A DNA stretch of 64,000 bases. Source: Lineus longissimus. Lineage: Eukaryota > Nemertea > Pilidiophora > Heteronemertea > Lineidae. The position numbers and the translations under genes were made by a program. The stretch spans positions 25,931,501-25,995,500 of the forward strand of contig NC_088308.1 of assembly GCF_910592395.1 (NCBI RefSeq). Reading direction: 5' to 3'. The notes under the pieces were generated by a model. It was not told where the DNA came from. It ran no database searches and saw only the letters and a list, made by a program, of their open reading frames with translations. This document shows, in pieces, positions 29,651 through 40,881 of this stretch (the stretch's first letter is position 1; each line of letters starts with the position of its first letter).

Positions 29651-30379
29651 TTCATGACAAATTCATTTCCTGTTTGTCTGTGATCTGATATTCTTATGGC
29701 ACTGTTCTTATATCGATAATTTTTTTCAAACACTTAGTAAATTGCTCTGGCAGTTGACATAGGCCTGTTACATGTAAAATAGGCCTTTTGTACAGCAACC
29801 CCTTTGATTTGATACACAAATAAGGATATACTAGCTTTGCAGTTTCTTTGGTTTCTTATGGTCCTTATTGGCGAAAAGACCTTGTCACTTTGCTCGATTT
29901 GAACCTTTAAATCATCACTCTGATTGCATATGTCTTGCATATCTGGATATCATTTCTGTAAATTGAGTACATTTGTGTAATAAGTATATCACTGTAACTG
30001 CTTTCAGGGGGCATCGAGTATGGCCGACCCGTGACACTGAATAAAATAATTGAAAAATGACTTCATGTTGTTTGGTAATTTGTATATTGGTTTTAAACTG
30101 TCACAAGCTCCAGAGAGGCTTAGTGGACAACTACATGTACTCTGGTCACTGAAGACCGCTTCAAAGGTCTTGGAAGACTGCTTCGTTACAGTTCCTTCCT
30201 TCAGATGGGGTTCCCAGCTTTACATGGTTTTGGTATCTTGTTCCAGATTGCTACTCTCGATTCCTGGAGTCCTCGAAACCTCGCCTCTAACGGGATGTCT
30301 GTGACATCCCGGGAGGACGTGTTTGACCAGGAACATCCTGTATCGATGTGACATGTCTCAAGTTGTCTCCGACAGGGTT
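29651..30379. other. Intergenic, nothing recognised
   Basis: No exon, RNA gene or repeat was recognised before the 93-bp minisatellite begins. Confidence 0.4.
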
Positions 30380-31210
30380 ATTGTGCTCGATCTCGTCCAG
30401 TACCAAAATTGCCCCACAGCAAGAGTCACGAAAGAGACTCGGTCACAATCTATACAGGGTGTCCCACAAGAGACCTCCAGTGATTATGTCCACTTGGATG
30501 CTTGATATAAAGCTAAAGTCATGCTGGAGACTCAGTCACAATCTTTACAGGGTGTCCCACGGGAGACCTCCAATGACTATGTCCACTTGGATGCTTGATA
30601 TAAAGCTAGAGTCATGCTGGAGACTCAGTCACAATCTTTACAGGGTGTCCCACGGGAGACCTCCAGTGACTATGTCCACTTGGATGCTTGATATAAAGCT
30701 AAAGTCATGCTGGAGACTCAGTCACAATCTTTACAGGGTGTCCCACGGGAGACCTCCAGTGACTATGTCCACTTGGATGCTTGATATAAAGCTAGAGTCA
30801 TGCTGGAGACTCAGTCACAATCTTTACAGGGTGTCCCACGGGAGACCTCCCATGACTATGTCCACTTGGATGCTTGATATAAAGCTAGAGTCATGCTGAA
30901 GACTCAGTCAAAATCTTTACAGGGTGTCCCACGGGAGACCTCCAATGACTATGTCCACTTGGATGCTTGATATAAAGCTAGAGTCATGCTGGAGACTCAG
31001 TCAAAATCTTTACAGGGTGTCCCACGGGAGACCTCCAATGACTATGTCCACTTGGATGCTTGATATAAAGCTAGAGGCATGCTGGAGACTCAGTCACAAT
31101 CTTTACAGGGTGTCCCACGGGAGACCTCCAATGACTATGTCCACTTGGATGCTTGATATAAAGCTGGAGTCATGCTGGAGACTTAGTCACAATCTATACA
31201 GGGTGTACCG
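30380..31210. repeat. Minisatellite, 93-bp unit (nine registers)
   Basis: The marker ACAGGGTGTCCCA recurs exactly every 93 bp (30454, 30547, 30640, 30733, 30826, 30919, 31012, 31105, and a variant at 31198). Units share TATGTCCACTTGGATGC and TTGATATAAAGCTAGAGTC and differ by a few bases. Because 93 is 31 codons, one plus-strand frame stays open and repeats a 31-residue peptide. There is no start context, splice site or family similarity to support a protein. Confidence 0.95.
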
Positions 31211-33225
31211 GGGGACAATCATAGACAGTGTAGGACACTTACAGTGATCAATGGCTGCTTGTTAGTGCTTGGAGACTCAAGACAGTCAGCATAGGACAGT
31301 TTCCATGAGCAATGTGTACGTCTTGATGTAATGCTGGAGAATCAGAAACATCTTTATCGGGTATCTCCAGAGATGGGATACAGGGTTTGTCCCAAGAGCA
31401 ACCCATCTTGAAGACAAGCATCAGTGCTAGTTCTGGGCGATTGTGTATTTGGGGAACAACCAATCTTGAAGACAGATCAGTTCAAGGGCTCTGCTGGGCA
31501 CAATTCTAATGGGGCAGCATGGAGATCAAGATGCTTGCATTGATTGACGTCTTGTTATCATGCTGGAGCCTCAGTCACAATCTATACAGGGTTTGTCCCA
31601 AGAGCAACACATCTTGGAGACAGATCAGTGCTAGCTCTGGGCGATCATGTATTTGGGGAACAACCAATCTTGATGACAGATTAGTGCCATGTGTGCTGTG
31701 TGTTGGAGGGCAATATTCCCCACCTCAGAGTACCTGCTCCAACGAGTAAGTTTGTAAGACCCTTGGAAAATGTCTCAATCAGCCATGCATGCATTTGCTG
31801 AAGACATTGACAGTAAGATTGTTTTAAACTCAGGCATTTGCTCCAATGACGAAAAGTCACTGCAGTGTTCGAGGTTCCGAGCTTGAGTTTTCCATGGAGG
31901 ACATCAGAATTAGCCATAGAAGTTCAAAGCTTTAGCTTTTCAGTGAGAACGTCGCAATTAACAAGCTTAGGCAGTCCGTTGAGAGGGTCACATTCAGCCA
32001 CTAAAGCAGTCCGTTGAGAGAGTAACATTCAGCCATAGAAGTTCTAAAGCCAAAGGAATTCCATAGAGAATGTCACATACTTTTGAAGTAACAAGTAACA
32101 TGCACATGTAAGTACCAGGCGTATTCCCCAAGGAATGTCACAATCAACCATGGATGGCCACATTTACTCAGGCCATACTGAAGACAGTGGAGACAAGTTT
32201 TTTTAAAGCCTCAATAGGCTGTGTGACATTCTCCATGGAATGCCTTAGCTTGGAACTTCCCTTGGTGAATCTAAAGAAAGGCATGCTAAAGATGTTAGGA
32301 TATCAAGTATTCTGTTTTTTATTTTAACCTAAATAATCTACATTTAAGAGACAAATTATACATGATTACAGACGTACAGATGTATTGAGCAAGTATTATC
32401 TGCAACATGTGATTTACATGCATCAGCCGTGTCTGTCAGACGCTGATAGACAGGCATGTACATGTATCTGCAATGACTAGTACATGTATATTACATGAAG
32501 GTCTTAGACAGATTAAATGCAGTTCAAAATGAAAAAAATATTGTGTGGTCTTTTGTATAATTCAAAATAGTCTTCGGGGCTAAAAGTTGCTAGCATACAG
32601 TTAAACGTCCCTCAATAGCCTCTTTAAATTGGACACCAAGTCTAATAAGGACACTGACTTTGGTCCTACCTAAATCCGTCAGTTTCAGTCAATTTGACCT
32701 TGTTGACCTGTCCTAAAACATGTCCAAGGACAGTCATTTGTCATATGGGTTTTCTCCACCAAAACCTTCTTATCATTCTGCTCAAAGCACCTTGACCTAC
32801 ATAATAGTAATACAGGCATGACAATTGAAAGTAGTCAATAAAGACAATTAACAAATTTTAGAATAGTAATAGTGCATGTATATATATGAATGTATCTATT
32901 GATATAAAAATATTACTTCTCTATAATGTTGGCTTCAGTATTTTTTCAACTCAATAGAGGCCCAGCACTCCTGTAAACTCAATTTTCTATTGACATGATT
33001 GATAATTGATTAGTGACCCACAAAGTAAAATTTCACAGTAACGACGCAGGACGGTGTTGCTCCCCATGTCTCTTTGGATCAGTGTTGTCCAGAACCATTG
33101 TGTGCCCTCCTGGTCCTGGTCGTTGAAATGACGATTTTACCAACATTTATCAAATCATCCCGACTTTATCCTGAAGTTATTTCAAATTAAACTTAACATT
33201 TTTTACCCAAGTCCCTAACAAACAC
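31211..33225. repeat. Degenerate minisatellite copies, then KLHL 3' flank
   Basis: Diverged copies of the 93-bp unit continue to about 31750 (ATCTATACAGGGTTTGTCCC near 31580, and paired GGGGAACAACCAATCTTGA near 31450 and 31655). Near 31970-32040 a separate duplication of about 40 bp repeats CAGTCCGTTGAGAG. Sequence after about 32300 is AT-rich and includes minus-strand AATAAA complements (near 32315), possibly the distal 3' end of the Kelch gene. No gene is supported. Confidence 0.6.
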
Positions 33226-35100
33226 TCAGTGAAAGGTAAAGAGGGACCTCGGAAGGTCCATCATCAAGCTATGATTGAGATTCTTTATGCGGTGCTTATT
33301 GATGCCAAGTTTACGAATCGTTTTTGTTTTGTTCTCGTGAATGTCATATGCAACAATATGGCAAACAACACCGCGCTCAGTACGATCACTGCGATCAAAA
33401 TCATCGTAAACGTCATGCATATTAGTACGATCGGATATTGTTTCTTTTGCAATGATGTACATCTGACCTTGGTGGGAGCATAGCTGGAGATCAGCATTGT
33501 AGTCTTTCAACTCTCTGACAGGTGTACATGAGGTCCAGAGGTTTGTCCTCGGATTATACATGTAGACCTTATTCTTGGCAATCCTGTAAATGAAACTACC
33601 AATTCCCACCATCCCACGGGCGAAATGATGAGGAGGAATACCAGTGACCTCCAACCAATCATCTTTCAGTATATCGTAACTGTACATACGATTTTTAGGA
33701 TGTGTATCAGGCATTCTTTCCCAGAATGCAACAAATATTTTGCTGTCACAAGCTGCCGCACACAGTCCTTTTGCCCTGACTGCTGGCGGTGGCAAGCACT
33801 TGACTGCAGACCACATGTTCTGAGCTACTGAGTACACCTCAACAGCTCTTGGACATATCCCTTCATGTAGATGACCATGCTCCTGTCCACCAATGGCATA
33901 GATACAATGATTTAATTCCACTAGCTCACACCAGTATCTGACTTGGGACATTGGTTCCAAATTCACCCATTGTTTTGTGGAAGGGTCATACCTGAGGAAA
34001 TATGGGATATAATTGTCATGGACTGGTCCTGGTTCTTCTGATGGATCTGGTTCAAATTTTACTCCACATGTGTAAAGAAATGAACGTGCACACAGCATAG
34101 CTGAACCCCAGTCATCAAACCCGTCCAACAAAGTCACCTTTCCTTTTGTAAAACATGGATGCATTTCATAGCCTTCTACTGTATCATGAGAATATAATAT
34201 AAAACTGAGTTCAGGATTTCGAATTTTAGTTCGCTCATTTGCAAGAAGAGGTCGCCGGATGACTTCAGAAGGTTTATGATAGTGTTTACCCTCTTCAATC
34301 AACTCTTTGCATCTTGAGTGTTTCTGTATGATGCCATTCTTAGACGCATGATGAATTTCCTTCAGGGACATGATCGGAAAGCGCACTTTCTCCATCAATT
34401 GAGGTAGCCATTGGGAACGCGTTTTGAAATCATGACAAATCCACTTGGTAACATGCATGAACAGATTATATTCAGATTCAATCCATAAATTGTCATGTGC
34501 GATGATTTTTAGCAAGTATTTCACAGGAAGCTCGAGATATTCTGTAACACATTCTGTCATATAAAACCTGAATTCCTTTGCCATAACATCACAGATGTAG
34601 TCCTGAAGTTTTTCCAGAGAATAAAAGTCTGCTATTTCCAGATCCCTGATGTAACTAGACCGACGAAGATTCTCCATAATGAACCTCATACACAGATCCA
34701 GTGCTTCTAATATCTGCATATGATTGGCACCCGCAATGATCTCAATGATATTCTCCTTGCTGAGTTTAAGCTTCCCTGTGTACAAGAAACTGACAATAGT
34801 TTCAAGGCTGCGTCCACTCACACCCTTCAACTCGATCACATCTTTGCCTGTTTCTAGAAAACTTCCTGTGAGCATTGTGTAGAAGTAGTCGCTATTGGAT
34901 ACGAGGACAACTTTATGCACCCTCACTGAAGTTTCCTGCGCTTTGAGGGTCAAGTCACAGAGGAGGTCATCTTGATGAAGCCGTTCAAGCCCTGATAACA
35001 TAGCCGCAGCGTAGTTTTGCGATTCCATTACCTTTGCCCCGAAGTGTTGCTCCTCCTCAGGGCTTCTACCAACACCTCGGAACTCCGCCATATCCGTCAT
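33226..35100 (-). CDS. BTB-BACK-Kelch (KLHL-type) protein, coding part intronless
   Basis: A single open frame of 624 residues. Residues ~45-142 are a BTB domain (DDLLCDLTLKAQE, VHKVVLVSNSDYFYTMLTGS, FLYTGKLKLSKENI). Residues ~150-250 are a BACK domain (IADFYSLEKLQDY, with WICHDFKTRSQWLPQLMEKV). The C-terminal half is a Kelch-like propeller of about 310-600, but degenerate: only one clear Gly-Gly pair (YAIGGQEHGHLHEG), though the Tyr/Trp-spaced blades such as YDPSTKQWVNLEPMSQVRYW and YDILKDDWLEVTG are visible. KLHL proteins usually serve as substrate adaptors of cullin-3 ubiquitin ligases; the substrate is unknown and I cannot name the orthologue. I chose the ATG at 35100 over one 12 bp upstream because CTTCAG, a good acceptor, sits directly before it. 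A donor (GTGAGT on the complement of 35261-35266) suggests a 5' UTR exon ending at 35267 and a 166-bp intron. Confidence 0.9.
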   Translation of the reverse strand: MTDMAEFRGVGRSPEEEQHFGAKVMESQNYAAAMLSGLERLHQDDLLCDLTLKAQETSVRVHKVVLVSNSDYFYTMLTGSFLETGKDVIELKGVSGRSLETIVSFLYTGKLKLSKENIIEIIAGANHMQILEALDLCMRFIMENLRRSSYIRDLEIADFYSLEKLQDYICDVMAKEFRFYMTECVTEYLELPVKYLLKIIAHDNLWIESEYNLFMHVTKWICHDFKTRSQWLPQLMEKVRFPIMSLKEIHHASKNGIIQKHSRCKELIEEGKHYHKPSEVIRRPLLANERTKIRNPELSFILYSHDTVEGYEMHPCFTKGKVTLLDGFDDWGSAMLCARSFLYTCGVKFEPDPSEEPGPVHDNYIPYFLRYDPSTKQWVNLEPMSQVRYWCELVELNHCIYAIGGQEHGHLHEGICPRAVEVYSVAQNMWSAVKCLPPPAVRAKGLCAAACDSKIFVAFWERMPDTHPKNRMYSYDILKDDWLEVTGIPPHHFARGMVGIGSFIYRIAKNKVYMYNPRTNLWTSCTPVRELKDYNADLQLCSHQGQMYIIAKETISDRTNMHDVYDDFDRSDRTERGVVCHIVAYDIHENKTKTIRKLGINKHRIKNLNHSLMMDLPRSLFTFH

Positions 35101-36856
35101 CTGAAGATACAAAGGAAGAAAACATATGATAATCTAATCTTGAGTAAGTTGAGATGATGACAGATGAACTACTGGACTCAGGCTGTGAGGCTCTCGGCCC
35201 TCAGCCCATTCGGTAACTGCACTGGACTTGACATTGCACGAACTGGCAAGTGACGTCGGTACTCACTAAACCTAAAGACCACAACAAAACAGCTATTACG
35301 TTCAGTGTACCCGCACAGTTTCTGGAAGAGGCGAATCCGACAAACGATTTTAAGAATGTGTACCTGAATTCCCTTCAGATAGTTCCTAAATCCGGACAAA
35401 TTCACTCATTCAGCTCTCGATCAAACTTGACAGTCGATCAACGAACACTCGCCATATGTCAGTCGCTGTACATCTACCGTACAAGAAACTACTTGTCTTG
35501 TATCATTAAACGTTTAAGACATCGAGAAAACGTCCGTGTTTACACAGGAAAAATAGTAAACAAGTCGTAAATCTAGTTCTAATTATCACCACAGGAGCGC
35601 TGAATTTTTTTTCTTGTTCTCCCCATCAGCCGTGGCACGGGCATCAAAGACAATCGACGAGCATCGACGACACCCTTTCACGCTAGAATAGAATGTTACC
35701 TGATTTCCTGATTCACACCAACGTTACATTTGGTGGTTGTCCCTATTTGTCAGTGTTTCCATATGCAGATAGAGCGAACTGACCATGACTTTTCAAGTCG
35801 GTTAAGCAGAGAACACTGAGGAAACACTCAGAAAAGGAAGCACCATTGCTGCAAATTGTAAACCGGGCCAGGAGCCGTCCCAACTCTCTAAACGTGTCAG
35901 CGTTGTTTAATAGGCTACCATGTGTTTGTTCGCGTTGGACCCGGGCCGTGACCGTACGTCATCTGTATCTGTTCAAATTGTAACAGGAAGCCGCGTGGGC
36001 ATTCTAAAAGGGTAGTTGTGACCGTATACACATCAGAGAATGGTCCTCAATGAACGCCCCATCTTTTGTTGAATCTGAAATTTGGCCAACACAAGTGTCT
36101 CTTTGACCTCCTTTTATCGTTAATAATAAAGAATGGCAATTGTAATGAACCTGTTATGTGCCGAACTTCGCGGTAATTTGGCAATCTGAATGTTTTGATA
36201 TTCTCACAGAGTGGTAATAAGAACTGCATAGAGATGTGAATTATTGTGCCTCTACACACGAACGCCGTGAGGCCGCACACAATATTTTCGATAATACCAC
36301 CATTATTACATCTTAATTGTCAAAACGAGCAGGATATACGACAATCACTGTGAGCGAAATTACTTTGGAGAACCTGCTGGGCCTGTAGCCAGAAATGAAA
36401 AATCATGCTCAGTTGGTATAGGGTTCATCGTGGGAAAGCAAGACAGTGATTTATACGTTTCATTGGAGTAGTTCGTCTTCTCTTCTCTTCCCACTTTCAT
36501 AAACTTCTCTTTTTACATCAATTTTTCATCTGCTTTGGGATACTTCGTGTTCGAGTAGAGGAAGACCATAAGCGGAGCGGAATTCGGCGTAAGATGACGT
36601 GTTTTCGCCCGTTGTATCGTCATGATAAAAATCACCGCAATCCATGACTGGGCCATTTGGATTTTGGTTTCCAAGCAAAGCAGATATAGATGAGACCTTA
36701 TAACAAATTGCAGTAGGGACCAATTAATGTTTAATGAGGGACCATTCTTTTGTACATAATTTCATTTTGGACGGATATCTTTTTATTTTGATCTTGCGGA
36801 TAATACAATAACTGTGTAAGAAGACTTGAAATTGGCGGGCGACAAATAAGAGAACG
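35101..36856. other. Divergent intergenic region between KLHL and VWA-B
   Basis: Includes the probable 5' UTR intron (35101-35266) and 5' UTR exon of the Kelch gene. The remainder separates two head-to-head genes and should hold both promoters, but I see no clear TATA box or other named element. No coding exon is supported. Confidence 0.45.
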
Positions 36857-38922
36857 ATGAAAAAGATAGTGTTCGTTATAGCATTGGTTGCGCTCTTGGC
36901 AACAGTCGTTGCGCCGAAACCGAACCGGCGAAGAGGCAAGAGCAGACATTGTAAGTACGACGATCACCACCTTCCTTAATTTAGCTTCTTGACAATCAAA
37001 TGTCATTTCTGTAAGATTTCATTTTGGTGATTGTATGTAAACGCGCGAAAACACGAAAATCAAGAGGCGCGTGAATATTTCCGGGTTTAAAGTATTCGGA
37101 AGATCGGTTCACCAGGGAATGAATGATGGATGGCTCAGTGAAGGCTCTGCAGTTCTTTGTTATTACCAGTTGCATAATGAGCTCATGGAGAGAGAGACTT
37201 CTGCTGATCGAATTGCCCTTGATTAATGACACACCAGCTAAGGTCACACTAATCGAATTTCTGTGATTGATGATACGCGGAAGGTCATGAATATTTATAC
37301 GTTAATAGCTCATGCTGCTGGTTCACTAAATATCCTATTTAGGCCGGTAGTTCCGCAATGGTATGACATTACATGTATTTATATGATATCGAGCACATTG
37401 TTGCCTCTTGGGAATGCCAGAAACCATGCGTGGTCGATGCAGTTACATAATTATCCTTAAGTGCGCTCCTCTGCACTTCTGCATGATTACACTATACCAC
37501 CAGCCTCTCTCGACGCCGAACATGCACTATTAATTGGCTCTAAGCAACTTTAGAATTTATTGCTAAAAGTACAATTTTCTGTTTCTACATGTACATGTAC
37601 ATCAAGACTAAAAAGGCATATCCTAGTAGCAAAAACTCATTACATCAGAGTTTTTACTCGTAGATATATTCTTTGACGTGTCCTACGGTTCCACTCAGAG
37701 ACTGGCAGACTCGTTGCAATAAGTTTTTTGTCATTCCCCATTACAACAATCGCCCAGTTATCGAACGAGCCGAATAAACCTGTGTATACTTCCAGGTTTC
37801 ACGAACAGGAAGAAGACCAATAACTGCCAAAGAACGCCATGGGCAGAAAATTGTCTTTCGAAGATGGACCTCGATGTAATTGTGATGGTGGAAAGGATGG
37901 ACCAAGCGAGATTCAACCTGGCAAGAAATTTTGCTCTCAACATTATTCGCCACGTTGCTGCCAGGCCACATGCCAACAGTACCGTTAGATTGGCGGTATT
38001 TACATATGGAGATAAGGTAAGTGTCGTCGTGAACGTAATGGTGTCCTTGTTAGAGACGCATATACTATCAAAACGATAACCAGTATTGGTCTACATGTAT
38101 ATCCAAAAGGGCGATTTCGAAAGCGTTTGATGCCGAACGCCGGCCTTTGTTAGTTTATTACGCCGTGGTGCCTTCGAGTAGTATTACCTTTTTTGGGAAT
38201 TACAGTGAGCAAGATACGTACGACGCTACAGTCGCATATGCAGTGTAGAGTCTGCGCAGCTACATTTGAAGAGCCTCCTTTTCCATACACGCTCTTGTCT
38301 CGTTGCTCGTTTTTTCTCAAATCGGAACGGATATATTTCGCCTGCAGTGGTCAAAATTAATCATATATCGGCTATGACCACCTCTAAAAGTCATCAGGGA
38401 CACTTATAAGTCCAAACAGCAAGCAAAGATTATGTGTACATGGAACTTCGACATTATTACAATTCCCGAAAACGAGCTTCCATGACTAACATTTTTTAAT
38501 GATTTCAGGACTTCGGGGTATTTTGGCCCAACCCAAAGAAAGGTGTGTCTGTGAAGGATGCCCTGAACCAACTGAGGCGTGTCCGAGTCAAAAGAGAGCA
38601 CCCACTCACCGCCCGGGCGATAAGATTCGCGTCGAAGTTCCCTGAACCTTCCAAAAATCAAGATGGCGCGCAACCAGATCGGGTCGTTGTGTTTGTTGGT
38701 AGCGGGAGGAGTAGCCAAGGTGATGATGATTTACGCATGGCTATCAAAGACATGAAGTCTTCTCGAAGTAAGCTATTCTTCATCCACGTTGGCAGAGGCG
38801 CCGACCGAAAGTTTGTGCGGGGGTTGAAGGAAGCTGGAACTGTCAGGAAGCTAAAGCGGAATACGGAGAAAGTGTTGTGGCGCTACCTCGTCAATCTGAA
38901 CATGAGAAAATTTCGAGTCTAG
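36857..38922 (+). CDS. Secreted VWA-domain protein, three exons (VWA-B)
   Basis: Exons 36857-36950, 37796-38016 and 38509-38922 join in frame to 242 residues. Residues 1-18 are a signal peptide (MKKIVFVIALVALLATVVA), followed by a short basic stretch (PKPNRRRGKSR) and a cysteine cluster (C32, C42, C51). Residues ~56-235 resemble a von Willebrand A domain: strand 1 MDLDVIVMVERMDQARFN, central strand DRVVVFVGSGRSSQ, and KLFFIHVGRGADRKFVR. As in the paralogue at 6295, the metal-ion motif DxSxS is replaced by VERMD and the loop-3 Asp is missing, so it probably binds no Mg/Mn. Intron phases (1 after the leader, 0 after strand 2) match the last two introns of the paralogue. Likely secreted; function unknown. 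It converges on the methyltransferase gene, whose stop is 211 bp away. Confidence 0.82.
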
Positions 38923-39133
38923 ACCAAGCGGGGTCTTCATTGATGCCACGCAACAGACCCGACCTTCCTTTCGGCGCTTTTGAGCTGGCACAAAGGGAAT
39001 CCGTATCTTCCCGGATAAAGTGTCTGTACCCATAGATAAAGAAAGATGTCGCACTGCTGTAGAGAAAAACAGCAAAGGGCTGAATGTTCCACATAACTTG
39101 GCCGATACCTAAACACGTGCTGTATCCCAAGAC

Positions 39134-40881
39134 CTAAACTATCTGACACCATGATGTTTTCTTGGGTTTCCATCCGTGAATCCATAAAAAGCCCGCTGAC
39201 CATATTGGCCTTCCATTTGAGGATTTGGGGCAATGCTCTTTGAAGATCGCCAGTGCGTCTTTCATGAAATCCGCCATGAGTTCTTTTGGGATAGCCATGG
39301 TGTGCGGCAACAATGTCTCAATCATTCCTGAAATAGTGAGTATATAGATATGAGTGATTTAGCTAAGCTGCCGTGGAAAACGATGGTGCAGTGTAAAATG
39401 CGCAGTTGACGTTAGCTCAGATGCATGCCGATCTACAGTTAGCGTGCGTATCCATCCATCAACGTACAAGAGGAGATTTTACTTTGTTTAGGATTGATGT
39501 TCACCGCCGGTAAGTCGGCAGGCGTCAGATGTGGCTTTGCTGTGGCTGTCCTAAGTATATTCAGCCACGATAGACAGTGTCCTATTCCCCGGGTCTTGTA
39601 TTCATAACCGGTAACAAAATATTGGGAAAGGATTACCTACCACTACAACGTTCATCACTCGGAAAGACGTAGTCCAAATCAACTAATTTCACCACCTTGA
39701 CCTTAAGGTCAGCTTGAAGGGCAAGGTCGGTGTAACCGTCTACCGGGTGTTTCCTCCATTTGTTGTGTTTCTCCCAGCCTGGCGTGTGTCTCCATGGCGG
39801 CACGAAATCCTGAAACAGGTTGGAAGCAGTTGTTAAATAGAATTGTGATACAAGAATGATACGTAAGAATGGCTTCAACTTCCACAGCCAAAGCCACAGA
39901 TTGAAGAAGTATATATGAGACCAGCCGGCCGGGATAGCTAGCTTCGTTAAGTCTCTTCAATTATCATACACATCATGTACTTTTGAAGAAAGAAAATGGT
40001 TATTTGAGAATCGGCGTTAATGCGTCTTTTGAAATCAGAATGAACTGGAAACTTAAAGTGGATGCACGTGTCATATCATCAGTTCAAATGTTTTCTGTCA
40101 TTTTTTCGGACTCCATAATAACTCTGGTAGGCCAATACATGTATAGGCATAGTCGAAATTCCCAGTACGCCACGACACCTTTTTAGATGGCTGTGGATCC
40201 ACTCTCTTTATATGGTACTGACCTTGAGATACTTATTCCATCGAGGATACTCTGTTATTTTCGGTCCGATCTCCACGAAGGCAGGCGGTGCTCTTTGGCC
40301 GAGGACTAGAAGAAATTCTCCACCAGGCGCAAGAATTTTATGAATTTCAGCAAGAGCTATCGTTTGGTCCTTGATCCAGTGAAGAACTATGAATGATGTG
40401 GCCATATTGAAAAGTCCGGTCCATTCCTCTTTCATTGTCTCAGGTTTTTCCGCGTCTGCGACTGTGTAGTGAATGCGCTCATTTGGGTTGTGAGCTTGAG
40501 CAAATTCCACCATACCTGGAACCTATAATTTGACAAAATTTTGAAATAGTGTGAGCCAAAAACATTAGGTATACACTGAATCATCCTTAAGGGCTCGACC
40601 TTATCAAAGCTATATGATGACACTTTATATCCTTTTGGTTCTAATTATATCCTTTTGGTTCTAAAAATGTAGGCTATAGCTCTTACCTTATCGTATGCAA
40701 TGATATTCTTGACTCCAGGAAGTTTTTCGCTTATGATGTTGGTCACTTCTCCCGTGCCGCATCCAATATCCACCACATTCGGGTAGCACTCTTGGAGTAG
40801 AGACGTCTTTCCAAGTATTTCGTGGGCCCAACTTTTTTGAGCCCCACAGTTGAGCGAGTACAGGGCAGGGTCTGGATTCAT
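39134..40881 (-). CDS. SAM-dependent methyltransferase, JHAMT-like
   Basis: Four exons on the minus strand: 40687-40881, 40223-40522, 39641-39809 and 39134-39327, joining in frame to 285 residues. Motif I for S-adenosylmethionine binding is VVDIGCGTGEVT (residues 36-47), followed by an acidic residue at the end of strand 2 (IIAYDK, D64). VADAEKPET marks the adenine-side loop, and LHWIKDQTIALAEIHKILAP with GGEFLLVL is the typical class I core end. The C-terminal part (DFVPPWRHTPGWEKHNKW, VDLDYVFPSDERC) recalls the juvenile hormone acid O-methyltransferase-like proteins annotated in many invertebrates. The length also fits. The substrate is unknown, since outside arthropods these are not known to make juvenile hormone. 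The start is the first Met with an in-frame model; no signal peptide, so cytosolic. Confidence 0.85.

Noticed and set aside
30348-31247. Plus-strand frames repeating a 31-residue peptide
   Set aside because: Result of the 93-bp repeat unit being divisible by three; no start context, no flanking exons.
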